Below the pieces are notes generated by a model. It saw only the letters and a list, made by a program, of their open reading frames with translations, was not told the DNA's origin and did no database searches. The translations under genes were made by a program, and so were the position numbers. DNA of 64,000 bases from Carposina sasakii (Eukaryota; Arthropoda; Insecta; Lepidoptera; Carposinidae), in assembly GCA_014607495.2 (NCBI GenBank), contig CP053156.1, positions 9,858,001 to 9,922,000 of the forward strand. Direction: 5' to 3'. Of this stretch, positions 44,837 to 55,721 are shown piece after piece (within the stretch, counting starts at the first letter, position 1; each line of letters begins with the position of its first letter).

Positions 44837-45391
44837 AGGAAAGTGTGGCATTATTCGGTGCTCCTGTACGCATAATTGCAGACCAAGGTCGTTGTTTTGC
44901 TGGCAAGGAGTTCCGTGACTTCTGCGACGGTAAGAACATCCATCTTCATCTCATAGCTACAGGGTCATGTCGCGCGAATGGTCAGGTGGAGCGTATAATG
45001 AGTGTGCTAAAGTCCATGTTGACCGCGGTAGAAACAGATAAAGAGCAGTCGTGGCAAGACTCCCTTGGCGATGTGCAGTTAGCACTTAATTGTACCGTCA
45101 ATCGTGTGACGAAAGCGAGTCCGTTAGAACTTTTAATAGGAAAGGTAGCGCGTCCTCTTGATTTGATGGCTATAGATAATGACGAGGTAGTAAATCTTGA
45201 TGAAATTAGAGAATCGGCATCTGAGGGTATACAGAAGTCCGCGAGTTATGACAAGGCACGTTTTGACAGTACTAAGGCAAGTGTGAATAAATTTTCGGTC
45301 GGCGAATTTGTTTTGATAGAAAACGAGGAACGCAATCAAACGAAATTAGATGTAAAATTTAGAGGTCCGTTTAAAATCATAGAAGTTTTAC
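44837..45391 (+). pseudogene. Gypsy integrase C-terminal fragment
   Basis: In a frame shifted relative to the polyprotein, the sequence reads VKESVALFGAPVRIIADQGR, then GSCRANGQVERIMSVLKSML. This provides the second Asp and the Glu of the DDE triad; the first Asp and the HHCC domain are lost in the deletion. A C-terminal segment (KFSVGEFVLIENEERN, KFRGPFKIIEVL) follows and breaks off at about 45391, where mariner-like sequence begins. Non-functional. Confidence 0.85.
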
Positions 45392-46140
45392 TTGATACTA
45401 CAAAAAGAGGGATTTCACCCATATCATATTCAAAAAGTTCAGCAGCTTAAGCCCGAAGATTATCCGAGAAGGGTGGCGTTTTGTCAAGAAATGTTGCGGC
45501 GTCAAGCTGAAGACGCAAATTTTTTTAATACGATTTTGTGGACCGACGAATCTCATTTTAAACGATGTGGAATTTTCAACATTCACAATTATCATTCTTG
45601 GAGCATTGAAAATCCACACATGACACGTGCCTCCAATTTTCAAGAACAATTTAGTGTGAACTTGTGGTCAGGCGTCTTAAATGGACAGCTGATTGGCCCC
45701 TGCCTGACCGATTAAATGGCGAGTCCTACTTTGAATTTTTACGGCAAGATCTCGACGGTCTTTTAGAAAATGTAGACCTATTAACGCGTAGAAATATGAT
45801 ATTTCAAAACGACGGCGCTCCATGTCACTTCGCGAGGATTGTCAGACAACATTTAACCGAAAGGTTTGGAGACAAGTGGATCGGCCGTGGGGGGCCCATT
45901 GCCTGGCCGCCACGGTCTCCCGACTTAAACCCCATCGATTTCTTCGTTTGGGGGTATTATAAAGAATTAGTTTACGCCAAGGATATCAGAAACATAGCGG
46001 AACTACGAACAAAACTAAGACAAGCAGAAGAAACAATAAAAAGCAACAGGGTAGCGTTCTTACGACTAAAAGAATTTTTTTTAAGGCGATGTAGAATTTG
46101 TATCGAGCAGGAAGGGCGACATTTCGAAAACTTTTTGTGA
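45392..46140 (+). pseudogene. IS630-Tc1-mariner transposase, 5'-truncated and frameshifted
   Basis: Two overlapping frames carry one transposase. The first (45392-45715) has FHPYHIQKVQQLKPEDYPRR and the first catalytic Asp in ILWTDESHF. A frameshift at about 45700 moves the rest to 45664-46140, which has the second Asp in MIFQNDGAPCH and the third in PPRSPDLNPIDFFVWG. Thirty-six residues separate the second and third Asp. The DNA-binding N-terminus is absent because the gene is fused to the gypsy fragment. It would have cut and pasted at TA sites. Inactive now. Confidence 0.85.
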
Positions 46141-46695
46141 TTTAATAATAAACAATCAATAATAACATTTTTTTAGTTTTATTCGGCCCAATCTTTTAAT
46201 TAAGTTTTTTCGACTTACTGTGTTTCAAACATTTTTTCAAGTATAAAGTCGTGGAGATAGCTCAATCAAATTTACATGGCAAATAGCTGACGAAATTGGC
46301 AAGTTTTTAAAAATAATTTTGGAGACATTTTTGGGATAAGTTTTTTTTTTAAATCGTTTCAAAAGAGATCTTTAATTTAAACATTTTAACAAACTTAGGA
46401 TTCAACATTTTTTTAATGGCTTAATAGTAGCATATCGGCTCACAATTGCTTTTGTTTTTGCAAGTGCTACTGTTCACCTATTTCAGAAAAAAAAAATCAA
46501 GCTTGTATCTCAACAATTGATGTCTCTGTGACCAATAATGTTAAATAAGCCAAGGTTTAACAAAAAAATATGAAAAAAAATCATATCTCGAAAACTACAA
46601 AAAGTCGCGGAACATACATGGGGGTAATTCGGGTACCCCTAGGGGTATTCTGTCCTTGGACTTCCGCTTGACACTATTTCTTGGGACACCCTGTA
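46141..46695 (+). mobile_element. 3' region and terminal repeat of the mariner-like element
   Basis: Follows the transposase stop and ends in cttgggacaccctgta at 46695, with TA beyond. The inverted tip, TACAGGGTGTCCC, is the same as at 53215-53657. Its 5' partner is missing. Confidence 0.7.
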
Positions 46696-47017
46696 TATAA
46701 TTGAATTTAAGAAATGAAAAAAAAAATCCGCAAGTGTAAAATATTTTATTACTTGATCGGGCGAAATTTATAGTGTCCAGTGTTTATGCTAGTTTTTTCA
46801 TAAACAGATATTAATTATTTCTCGTGAAAAAATCTTGCTACGTTGGACTATGTGCATTTATGCAGAAAAACGCAGTCTATTTACTCAACTTTGGACCCTA
46901 ATATCTTAGGAACTTCCATGGAGAAAAATTATCGTGATGATTTTTTTTTGATGATGATGAAGAGATTCCGTAGTTTTCGGGAACGTTAACGACCAAAAAT
47001 TACCCTGTATATGTATG

Positions 47018-47860
47018 TGTCGTGGCCATATCGTAGAATTGATCATTTCATAAAATGTTCGAGCATTTCATGAAATGGTCGCATTTCATGAAAAGTTCAA
47101 CTGTCTATTGGCCACATCATGATATGGTTTGGGCAGATCGATGATTAAAAATCGTTTCTCGATATGGGCAACTAAACGCCCGATCATTTCATGAAGTGGT
47201 CAAGATTATTGATCATATCGTAAAATAGTTACATGAATCACCGGTAGAGGCGCTGCGCGCGTTTTATTTATGTGTGAAGATGGCGGATTTTTCTTTTTAG
47301 GTTATAAAACAAATTAAAGAGAGTAGGGTGACTATGCAGAAGAAGTTCACGGATAGTGTGTTATATTGTATAATGTATATTAGACTTAATGGTGGTTTAT
47401 AATAATATTGTCAAACAAAAACCTTAGATTACGATAGGTTAGGTTAGGTTAGGTTAGACTATGACAAATGACGCACGAGCCGAGCGAGCGGAGCGAGCGT
47501 GCCCAGGCAGCGTCCGGCGATGTGCCAGATGCGAATCGCTTTTGTAAAGTCTTTTATGTTTTTAAATATTATATTGTGAAAATATCACATAAATAATAGC
47601 AAAAAAAAATCAAACCATCATACCTTATGGTATACTTATATATGGTGTACGGTATATATTATTTATATAAGCTCTTACCACATTCGGATTTTATGGACAC
47701 CCTGTTAATACGATTTGGCCAAACGTGGATGACAAAATCGTGAAATGTAGACGATTTAACGATCTGGTCAAATTGAATTGGCCACTTCATGAAATGCGAC
47801 CACTTCATGAAATGCTCGACCATTTCATGAAATGATCAATTTTACAATATGGCCACGACA
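47018..47860. mobile_element. 843-bp non-autonomous DNA transposon with 8-bp TSD
   Basis: Termini tgtcgtggccatatcgtag (47018) and its inverted partner ctatggccacgaca-like end (tacaatatggccacgaca, 47860) continue as inverted repeats for about 85 bp or more. They are built from a palindromic unit, catttcatgaaatg, repeated with variations in both arms. The 8 bp tatgtatg lie on each side (47010-47017 and 47861-47868). The interior has no transposase. It includes aggttaggttaggttaggtt at about 47436 and a CG-rich stretch (gccgagcgagcggagcgagc). An 8-bp duplication fits hAT, P or Merlin-type transposition, but the tip sequence does not let me choose. Confidence 0.82.
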
Positions 47861-47869
47861 TATGTATGC

Positions 47870-48378
47870 GTATTGAAAGATATCTGTTTTAGCAGTGTCT
47901 AACTTTAGACGAGGTTTTGCACTAACACCGTAATTTTTGTTGTAGTGTCTACAGATCAGTTACACCAGCAGCGGATCGTAAGGTGGACAATGAACAACAT
48001 ATAATTAAATAAATTAATAGTTTCCTTTTATATTATGGTGCAAAATAAATCGCTTTATTATTTTTCGTAGGATTTCGTATATCGCTGCAATGGACTTAGG
48101 TACATTCAGAGATAGATGGTCATAATTATAAAATTAAATAATGAGAGTTATACAACCACCGATTTTTAAACTTATAACATTATTGCTCTCATATCTAAAA
48201 TATAACTTTCAAAAAATATTATGTAGGTACTCTATGCTCTGTATTTTAAAGAGATCGGAGTATGGATGGATACAAATAATAATAGTAAGCAAAACACCAT
48301 CCATTCCTGCAGTCAAACTGTCAAAACAGTTTTGCAGAGCATTAGTTAACTTTACTCTCTTTATTAAACTTACTCTTA
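47870..48378. other. Unannotated stretch
   Basis: AT-rich; the 95-codon frame at 48141 has no recognised motif. Confidence 0.3.
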
Positions 48379-48483
48379 TTAATAAAATAAATAATAAATA
48401 TTATTATGAAAATGAAAAATTCATTTGAACTCACGACCTCTCGCAAACCGTGCTTTTGCTCTAACCAACTGAGCTATCGGGCC
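48379..48483 (-). mobile_element. tRNA-derived SINE, diverged
   Basis: The minus strand begins ggcccgatagctcagttggt and has ggtttgcgagaggtcgtgag, a tRNA-like head, then an AT-rich tail (tcattttcataataatattt). The T arm reads gagttcaaatg, degenerate for a true tRNA. Confidence 0.6.
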
Positions 48484-48489
48484 AATTAA

Positions 48490-49555
48490 CTCATAAATAA
48501 ATAATGATAAATAGAGGCCGTATTTATCTTATTAGATATAGTCTAAAAACAGCCACTTCGGAATAAATTTACCAGTTTATGTTAAACAGACATGACATGA
48601 CAATATTTTACACCATATACTACCCACCTATATCCTAATAGCAAACTGTGCTCAAGCATATATGCGTTTAATCATGCCGAGTAAGCTGAGATGCTGAAAT
48701 GTGTTACCAGTTTGAGCGCAGTCAAACTTTAGCTCCCCAAAACATCGCAGTAATGTTTGTACGTGAGCTGATTGCATAATATTTACGCATGATAAATATA
48801 TGAAAACATTTAATTTAAAACTACCGGCTGTATGTACTTCGATTAAATTTTCCATAGTTCCCGTATTTTGTATTGAGTATTCGGAATCATTTGTAATGTA
48901 CAGGGTGTAACTGGCGCTAGAGTCTAGCAAGCGTTAAAGAGGCAGTCAGATAAATACTGAAATCAACTATAGAATAAATCCAAATCGAACATAAAGAAGG
49001 TAAAAATAAAATAAAGTACCTCACTGAAATAAACTTTATGTTAGGAAACAATCCCCGTTTTCATAACGTTTTTTCTATATTTAATTTAATACATTATTAA
49101 AAGACTGCCATTTTATTTTCTGCCATTGACACATTCCGGGCATTTTCGAGCTTTAAACCTTTAATCTCTTGATCGAAATATGAAGTCGAGCGGTCTGAAA
49201 TAGGCCCCCATTTCGACATTCGTTGCGCTCCTGACATAAATGTCGATAGCATGAAAATTAAGCCCCTGTCCCCGTCGGAACAAATATGAAGCGTGATTTT
49301 AATCGAAATAGAAATAGAGCATAAAAATACATAAATAGAATCGAAAAAAATATGAGTAAACGCGAAATTGATTTGTAGATATCATCAGTTCAAGTTCTAG
49401 TAGGTACGCTGTGACTTCATCCACGTGAACTTTGTAGCGTGTATTGTATGAATAGATATAACTTTATATAAATTTTTATATTATATTATGATATTTATAA
49501 AAGCTATGTAACTGTCAGTAGATTTAGTGTTAAAGATCAAATAACATTGAAACAT
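48490..49555. other. Mostly unannotated; a MITE tip fragment
   Basis: At 48899 tacagggtgtaactggcgct with gcagtcagataaatactgaa (about 48941) resembles the left tip of the 35861-36290 MITE family, degraded. Otherwise nothing seen. Confidence 0.35.
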
Positions 49556-49631
49556 ACCATAAGACCTCTGTCTCTAATTTTGCGGGCAGCGGGGTGGGTG
49601 CGGCGGCGGCGGCGCGGGTAGCGCTGACCCA

Positions 49632-49808
49632 CCCCCTGGTTACGTAAAAGCAAAGCCGGAGTCGCGCGATAATTGAGAGTGTGTGCGTGCGCGCAACGAG
49701 CACTCGGCGTCCTCCCTCGACCCGCACCTCGCCCCGCGCACACACACACTCTCAATTATCGCGATCGCGCGGCTTCGGCTTTGCTATTGCTTTTACGTAA
49801 TCAGGGGG
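49632..49808. repeat. GC-rich long hairpin
   Basis: Left arm from 49632 (ccccctggttacgtaaaagc, gataattgagagtgtgtgcg) is mirrored by the right arm ending 49808 (cgcacacacacactctcaat, gcttttacgtaatcaggggg). The 45-bp loop is GC-rich. Upstream, 49590-49632 is also GC-rich (gcggcggcggcggcgcgggt). Short frames on the minus strand (49530-49755) are by-products of composition. Confidence 0.75.
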
Positions 49809-49875
49809 CCGTTCTCGAAACCATCATGTAGCTCGCGCTGCTCTGTAGCGGCGTAATGTTGTGTCAAATAAATCC

Positions 49876-50200
49876 CAACTAATATTATAAATGCGAAAGT
49901 AACTCTGTCTGTCTGTCTGTCTGTCTGTTACGCTTTCCCGCTTAAACCTCGCAACCGATTTTGATGAAATTTGGTACAGACATTCTTTAGACCCTGAGAC
50001 AGAACATAGGCTACTTTTTATTTCGAAAAAAAGGGATGAAGGGGTTGAAATAGAGGTTGAAAGTTTGTATGGGATTTCTTAATTTTAAAAGATAAAACCA
50101 TGAAACTTTATATTTAAGCACTTGATAAGAAATCATTAAACATTTGTTCTAGCATTTTTGAAATTTCGACCAGCTAAGGGGTGAAATAAGGGTTGAAAGT
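49876..50200 (-). mobile_element. Dispersed lepidopteran repeat with (CTGT)n
   Basis: ctaatattataaatgcgaaa, a (ctgt)n run at 49904-49928, aaccgattttgatgaaattt and aacataggctactttttatt are landmarks of the same family as 55722-56104. Confidence 0.6.
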
Positions 50201-50589
50201 TAGTATGCAAGTTCGTCAAATATCACGTCATAAGCGTTTGTTCTAGCATTTTGAAATTTTTGTGTCAATTTTGTTTTTTCTGTAGTAAATAAATAATAAA
50301 TGCTTTTATTCAAGAAAATCCATTTCAAATAGTAGTAGGAGCTTCCCGGTAAGTAGTCATGGACACCTGTAGTGGGAAACCCACCCTCTTCCGTGGAGAG
50401 ATTTTTGAAAATATCTGTCAAGATAGCTGTTTCGCCATATATTTTTTAAACTATAAGGCAAAAGCGCAGGCTCGTTACCCGGTCGTAGCCCGCGCTCGCC
50501 CCGCTGTTTTCGAAAACGGCTCCATTTGACTATATGCATATTACCTATTTTATTGCTTTGTACCATAAGCTCGAAAACAAGTTTTTTTA

Positions 50590-50629
50590 AATAAAATTAT
50601 TAATAAAGAAATGGAAAAAATTCCTCACC
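50590..50629 (-). mobile_element. Tail-only fragment of the type I SINE
   Basis: attattaataaagaaatgga and aaaaattcctcac equal the tail of 32641-32750 in reverse. Confidence 0.6.
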
Positions 50630-50910
50630 TCATTTCTAAATGGAATTTTAATGATTAAAAAATAGATTAAACAAAAAATAAACACAAATTTGCAAAACAG
50701 GTGTCCTTTATTTCTTACTTTATTCTATTTCTTTGCTAGTTTCTAAATGATTGAGCAGTGTTATTATTCTGAGTCCCTACTGTGACCGGTCGATAAGACA
50801 TCGAACCTTTATAAAAGTTCTCGCGCCGAGTCTTTATTAGTTGTTCGGCTTAACTGAATATTAGTGAGATTGATTTAGTTATTTTATACTAGAGTCCTGA
50901 TAGAGTGAGG

Positions 50911-51254
50911 GGTGATAGCCCAGTGGTTAAGACGTGCACCCTCCAAGCGGAGGCGTAAATTCGATCCCAGTCACGGGCCTGTACCAATGAATTTATTTCA
51001 TGTACCTACAGATTTTAATGTTGTCAAATTGTCACTTAGCTTGTGCCTCGGAAAGCACGTAAAACCGTTGGTCCTGCGCCTGATCTCTCTCCGGTCGTGT
51101 CGGTTTTCCGTCCCATCGGACTATGAGAGTAACGGAATAGAGAGTGCATCTGTGTTTGCGCACTCACTTGTGCACTATAATATCTGCGTACCTGGCCAAT
51201 CTCCGTCGAGATTGGTCGCCTTGGCCGAAATACGGTCGAAGATCATCATCATAA
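50911..51254 (+). mobile_element. tRNA-related SINE, type II, near full length
   Basis: Head ggtgatagcccagtggttaa, gacgtgcaccctccaagcgg and ttcgatcccagtcacgggcc with A- and B-box-like blocks; body ttgtcacttagcttgtgcct, ggtcctgcgcctgatctctc; end gaagatcatcatcataac. A 125-codon frame across it (50912-51289) is a by-product of the SINE. Confidence 0.75.
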
Positions 51255-51259
51255 CTAGA

Positions 51260-51614
51260 GTCCTGCAGCTTTATGCGCTCAAAGTATAAAAAAAATATAT
51301 TTAAGAAATAACTAACTAGCAACTGGATAACAGAGATATATAAAAGTATACATAGATGCTGTGTGAGCTTAACTATTTTGGAGGGGTAGGCAGAATCTAA
51401 CACCCCCATTTGCTACGGTCTTGATATTACCTATATACCTATGGCAAAGTAAATGAAAAACTACGACTATTAGTAAGGCCTGAAGTTATTCATTGTGTGA
51501 ACAGATGCAAGCCTCTAACGTCTTTGTACAGAGATAACGTTAATTCTGCCTTAAGACATATGTGGGTACGAATTATACATTTTTATTAAGAAATACGAGT
51601 ATTCTAAAGCTATG
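51260..51614. other. Unannotated stretch
   Basis: Nothing identified. Confidence 0.3.
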
Positions 51615-51622
51615 GCTACATT

Positions 51623-52305
51623 TAGGGTTGCCAGGCGTCCGGATAAAGCCGGACAGAGTCAGGCTTTTTCAGTGTGTGTCCGGCCAAAATGGACAATGTC
51701 CTGGACTGTCCGACTTTGGGTAGGCTTTTCACCAAGGGGTTAGGCAAAATAATAAGCGACAGCGAAGTTCGTAAGTTATTGAAACATTTAGATGTCTATC
51801 CGATTGTAACTCATCTCATGCTTTAGCAATGGTTACAAATTCTCGGTTTTCATGAAGTAATAGGCAACTTACGTGAGTTTCGTGCTAAATATAACAAAAA
51901 ACTTCTATACTTGTCCTGATTTTCACTTTTCAATTATGGGACTCATAACCTTCAAATTCTTGAAAATATCTAAATAAGTCATATGTAAGAAGTGCTCGCT
52001 GGCAATTTGATTAGCTCTTTTTTTCATTTAGCAAACGAGCAAGTGCCGAGGGCGGCAGGTTTTTTGAATCGACAGTCAGTCACGCCGGAAATACTCTCGG
52101 TCTGTCAAAAGTTATCATTCTTCGATTGTTAGCGCACGTTGCGTTGTCAGTTTTCGTATTCAGCAGCAGTAAATTTCATACCTATTAATACACCTTTTGA
52201 GACACAAAATCCTAAATAATTTAGGGTGTCCGGCTTTTTTACCCAAATGACCGGCCAAACAGACTGGTCTGTCCGGCTTTATGGTTTTTCGACCTGGCAA
52301 CCCTA
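51623..52305. mobile_element. 683-bp non-autonomous hAT-like element with 8-bp TSD
   Basis: Left tip tagggttgccaggcgtccgg and right tip, inverted, tagggttgccaggtcgaaaa. Subterminal ccggataaagccggacag and its inverse ctgtccggctttatgg lengthen the repeat. The 8 bp gctacatt flank both ends exactly (51615-51622 and 52306-52313). An 8-bp duplication with a TAGGGTTGCCA tip is usual for hAT. No transposase frame inside. Confidence 0.85.
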
Positions 52306-52319
52306 GCTACATTGATAGA

Positions 52320-53205
52320 TGTTGGGGTAGAGCATGTCAGTTTTTTCTTCATAGGTCAACTACAATGTCTAGTTTTTGACATATTTGCATCTATAGCGCA
52401 ACCATAGATTTTATTTCATCCGTGAATTAGCAGACATTACTTATATCTTTATTTTATTTATTTATTTTTCATCAAAGTAGGGATAGAAGTCTTTTAAAAT
52501 TAATTCGAATATTAAGGATGCTAGTGTATGCGAGATTGAAGCTATTTCTCTCCTAAGGTATTAGTTTTATTACTACAGCACCGTCTGCTGTCAACAAAGT
52601 CTGATTACTAGTAATTGTATTCTGTAATAAATATATAACTTGGTAAATATCAGATGTAGGATAGTTTGCCTGCTATTGTTATGTTATCACTATGTATGCA
52701 GCGTATGTTCTGTGATCTATTTCACATGCACTGGAAGTGACAACCAGCTGTTATCAGCTGTTACAACGAGCCCCGTGTTATGTAATATAGCAAAAGCAAT
52801 ACGACAGAAAAAATAATAACAATTATTGTGTGCAATATTATGATTGCTTATAAAATTCGTAATGACAAGCCCAAACCATTGCCAAAGAATTTGACATTTG
52901 AAAGCGAAGATTGTACTTATGCTATCGCATTGCCTTTTGCAACATATAATCAGCCTATGGACATGAACGTAAGTAACAACGGATGTAATGATATCAATCA
53001 ATGCACAGATTGAAGCACCGTAATGGCGGCGCGTTGCACATGTATGCGTATTTTCTAGTAGGCGCCAAGCTTACTATGTGGTTTGTTTGATAACGCGTCA
53101 ATACACATCCCTAATCCATGGAATATTGTTCCCGAGCTTACTATGAACGCTTCACTCTGTGCATTGACAATACTCTGTCCGTTATTCTTTATACGTTCAT
53201 GCCTA
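52320..53205. other. Unannotated stretch
   Basis: Mirrored short frames at 52717-53013 and 53055-53384 have no motif; the latter run into the MITE. Confidence 0.3.
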
Positions 53206-53214
53206 TGGATTATA

Positions 53215-53657
53215 TACAGGGTGTCCCGGAAGTCGATGTCAAGCTGGAAACGGGAGATGGGCCTAGTCATAATAGTTATCAGAAAAATTTAAAAAAATCT
53301 AAGTTATGTACATTTTTTTTTCAGTACAGCCAGATAAGGTTGGGCGAAGTATTAATTTTAAATAGTTGGTTGGGCAAAACGTGACATTTTCTTCCAAACT
53401 GGAGCAGTTGGCTTTGAATTTTAGGCAACAAGTTTACAGAAGCACTTTTCAGGATTACAGAATAAAAAAGAAATTAACAAAAAGTGAAGATTTGTAGCAA
53501 CAGAAGTTAAAAAACTATAACAGGGTGTAGATTTTCTCGGTTTTTTTTTAAGTTATTAAGTACATAACTTCGATTTTTTTTCTAATTTTTCTAATAACTA
53601 TTGTGACTTGGCCTATCTCTCGTTTCCGGCTTGACGTCGACTTCCGGGACACCTGTA
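53215..53657. mobile_element. 443-bp mariner-like MITE with ~100-bp TIRs
   Basis: Left end tacagggtgtcccggaagtc, gatgtcaagctggaaacggg and right end, inverted, tacaggtgtcccggaagtcg, acgtcaagccggaaacgaga. TA lies directly outside both ends. Inverted arms run about 100 bp. No transposase. Its TACAGGGTGTCCC tip equals the tip of the mariner-like remnant ending at 46695. Confidence 0.85.
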
Positions 53658-53669
53658 TAAGCTATTCCA

Positions 53670-54870
53670 TTGGTACTGAAATATACGATATTAATGAAAT
53701 TATAACAATTAAGAAATAAAGATTCGTACATAAACCAAAATACAAACCTCTTACCGCCCGTACGGACTCGAAGCGGGTTAGTAAAGTGTGTAAATATAAA
53801 TATGAATGTTATCTCGTTAGAAAAATATATTTACTTTTCATGTTCTTTGTTTCAATAAGTTTAATATTTGACCCCACATAGATACTCAGATAGAAGGTAA
53901 ATTTTATTTGAAGTAAGATCTCGCTTTTAAAGCTAAAACATAGAGAATTTCCGTACAGTTTTATAAATTATATCAGTATAAGATATTAATTATAACATCT
54001 TCTTTAATTTCAATGCTCGTAAAGGGAATAATAAAATACTAGGTGTACACATGAAAAGGCTATAAATATACTGTACAATAAGATGCCGCATGTGACAGCA
54101 GCTTTACTAGAAGAGGTTCTTTATTCACGGTCCGTGCACCTGCTGCAGCTCGGCGCAATGAAAATTTTGTAGTTTCTAGCAGAATTCGAACTCATTCTTT
54201 GTAAAATCACGAATCTCCGCCACCGCCGCTTTTAATCTCCTTTGTGTATAAGTGTAGTTCACCAAATTGGGTACTATACCGGATTTTCATTCAATGTTGT
54301 AGACATAAGAAGATATTTTATAAAATATAGTCCCTAATCACATGAACACTGATTAGGTGCATCAGTATTTTCTTTAACTTGCTCATGTAATATAATATTA
54401 TAGTTTATTGGTAAAACTTGCTCTACTTAAAAAGACATATCTCTATTACTTTTATGTACTTACCTCTACCTACATTAATATATGAGCGGACGCCATTTAA
54501 AGCGTAGTTTTTAGCTAACGATAAAAGGATAGTACGATAAGCAATAGGTATAATGTTAGGGTGTGCCATGCAAAATTCAGACAGTATTCAAATACTTTAG
54601 ATACTAAACAAAATCACTTGCGACTGTTGAGTTATTCTTTCTGAAGCGGTCTGAATCAGCTATTCTTGTAAAAAGTATTTGGTCATATTAAGGTAGGAAC
54701 ACGGCAAAGGTGGCGACTGCCTCCTGCCTTATTCATAAGGACCTCCATCGCTTCGGCACCCGATTCCGAATTTGTCCATTCTCGCTTCGAACGTTTGAAT
54801 ACCTCCAGTTCAATAAAATAGACGTGGTATTGTGGAGAAAGAATCAAATGAAATACATTTCATTACTGTA
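53670..54870. other. Unannotated stretch
   Basis: 54690-54830 is more GC-balanced; no repeat or frame could be supported. Confidence 0.3.
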
Positions 54871-54875
54871 ATATT

Positions 54876-55150
54876 TGAGTCGCGTGGTGCCGGCAGAGTA
54901 GAGTTTGTACCACCCCATGCCTGCCCATGGGTATCGTATGAGGCGATTAAGGGTTTCCGGGAGGCGGGCAGCAGCGCCTCCCGTGCTGACAACATAGTCC
55001 GAAAATCACACTGTGGTCACCAACCCGCCTGCCCAGAGTGATGACTATGAGCATAACCCCCCTGTGGTTAGTAGCCTTGTGGCGTGCCCTGGGGGAGGCC
55101 TACGTCCAGCAGTGGACTGCAATAGGCTGAAGACGACGAAGACGACTGTA
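54876..55150 (+). mobile_element. RTE-like LINE 3' end (LGEAYVQQW family)
   Basis: On the plus strand one frame reads LWRALGEAYVQQWTAIG and then a stop at about 55125, the conserved end of RTE-type ORF2, followed by gaagacgacgaagacgact. The upstream part, gtggtgccggcagagtagag and gtttccgggaggcgggcagc, matches the other copies. Many frame breaks precede the conserved end. Confidence 0.7.
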
Positions 55151-55229
55151 AAATGCAATTATTTTATCACAAAAGATAAGTACGTTATCACTCCTTTACG
55201 TCTTTCTTTCATCTTAGGATTTGAACATG

Positions 55230-55370
55230 TAGTTTTAGCTGTTGCCCGCGACTTCTTCCGCATGGACTACAAAATGTAACCTATGTCTTTCTTCATACTT
55301 CCTCCTAACTATACCTATGTATGCAAAATTTTAAAATTGGTTGAGTAAATAAATCATTGTCATTGATGTA
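55230..55370 (+). mobile_element. Dispersed lepidopteran repeat fragment
   Basis: tagctgttgcccgcgacttc, ttccgcatggactac and aaaatgtaacctatgtcttt, a diverged copy of the 55722-56104 family start. Confidence 0.5.
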
Positions 55371-55721
55371 AAATAATTCAACCGAATTTCTTCACATTTA
55401 GTAAAAATTTCGCTCAGAATTTTCACCGAACCTTATTTTATCATAATCTAATTTGTATTCTACTAGATAAAATCGGCTTAAATTTACCTTAACTCTAATA
55501 GAAAATTGATTTTTAAAAGAAACCTTTTTAAAATTATTTTGTGATGAGCTCTAATCTAACTTATAGGTAGGTACCGCTTTTAGAAACATCTTTGGTGTAC
55601 CTAATGAATTTGATATAAAATCAGTTTTGAAACTTTTCTGTAAATTTTAAATAACAATGCAATTTGTCAAATTTATTAATTTAATAATTTTTTAAGAAAT
55701 GAAAAGAAAAATATGAAACAC

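Larger units (their letters stand above)
42005..47009. mobile_element. TACAG-tipped old element hosting nested transposons
   Basis: The left tip tacagaatgttttttcgttg at 42005 and a right end ...aattaccctgta at 47009 are both bordered by TA. The body pieces 42005-42120 and 46735-46845 are contiguous in the copy at 34472-35578. The 4.6 kb between them are gypsy and mariner sequences that arrived later. The tip inverted repeat is imperfect, so the outer limits are less certain than the split itself. Confidence 0.5.

Noticed and set aside
47436..47457. A true telomere
   Set aside because: Only about four TTAGG units inside a transposon with an exact target duplication.
49530..49755. Two overlapping minus-strand ORFs rich in Arg and Ala
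   Set aside because: Composition artefact of the GC-rich hairpin.
50912..51289. A 125-codon ORF
   Set aside because: It runs through a complete tRNA-related SINE and follows its sequence.
52717..53384. Several 60-90-codon ORFs
   Set aside because: Sense/antisense shadows, some inside the 443-bp MITE.
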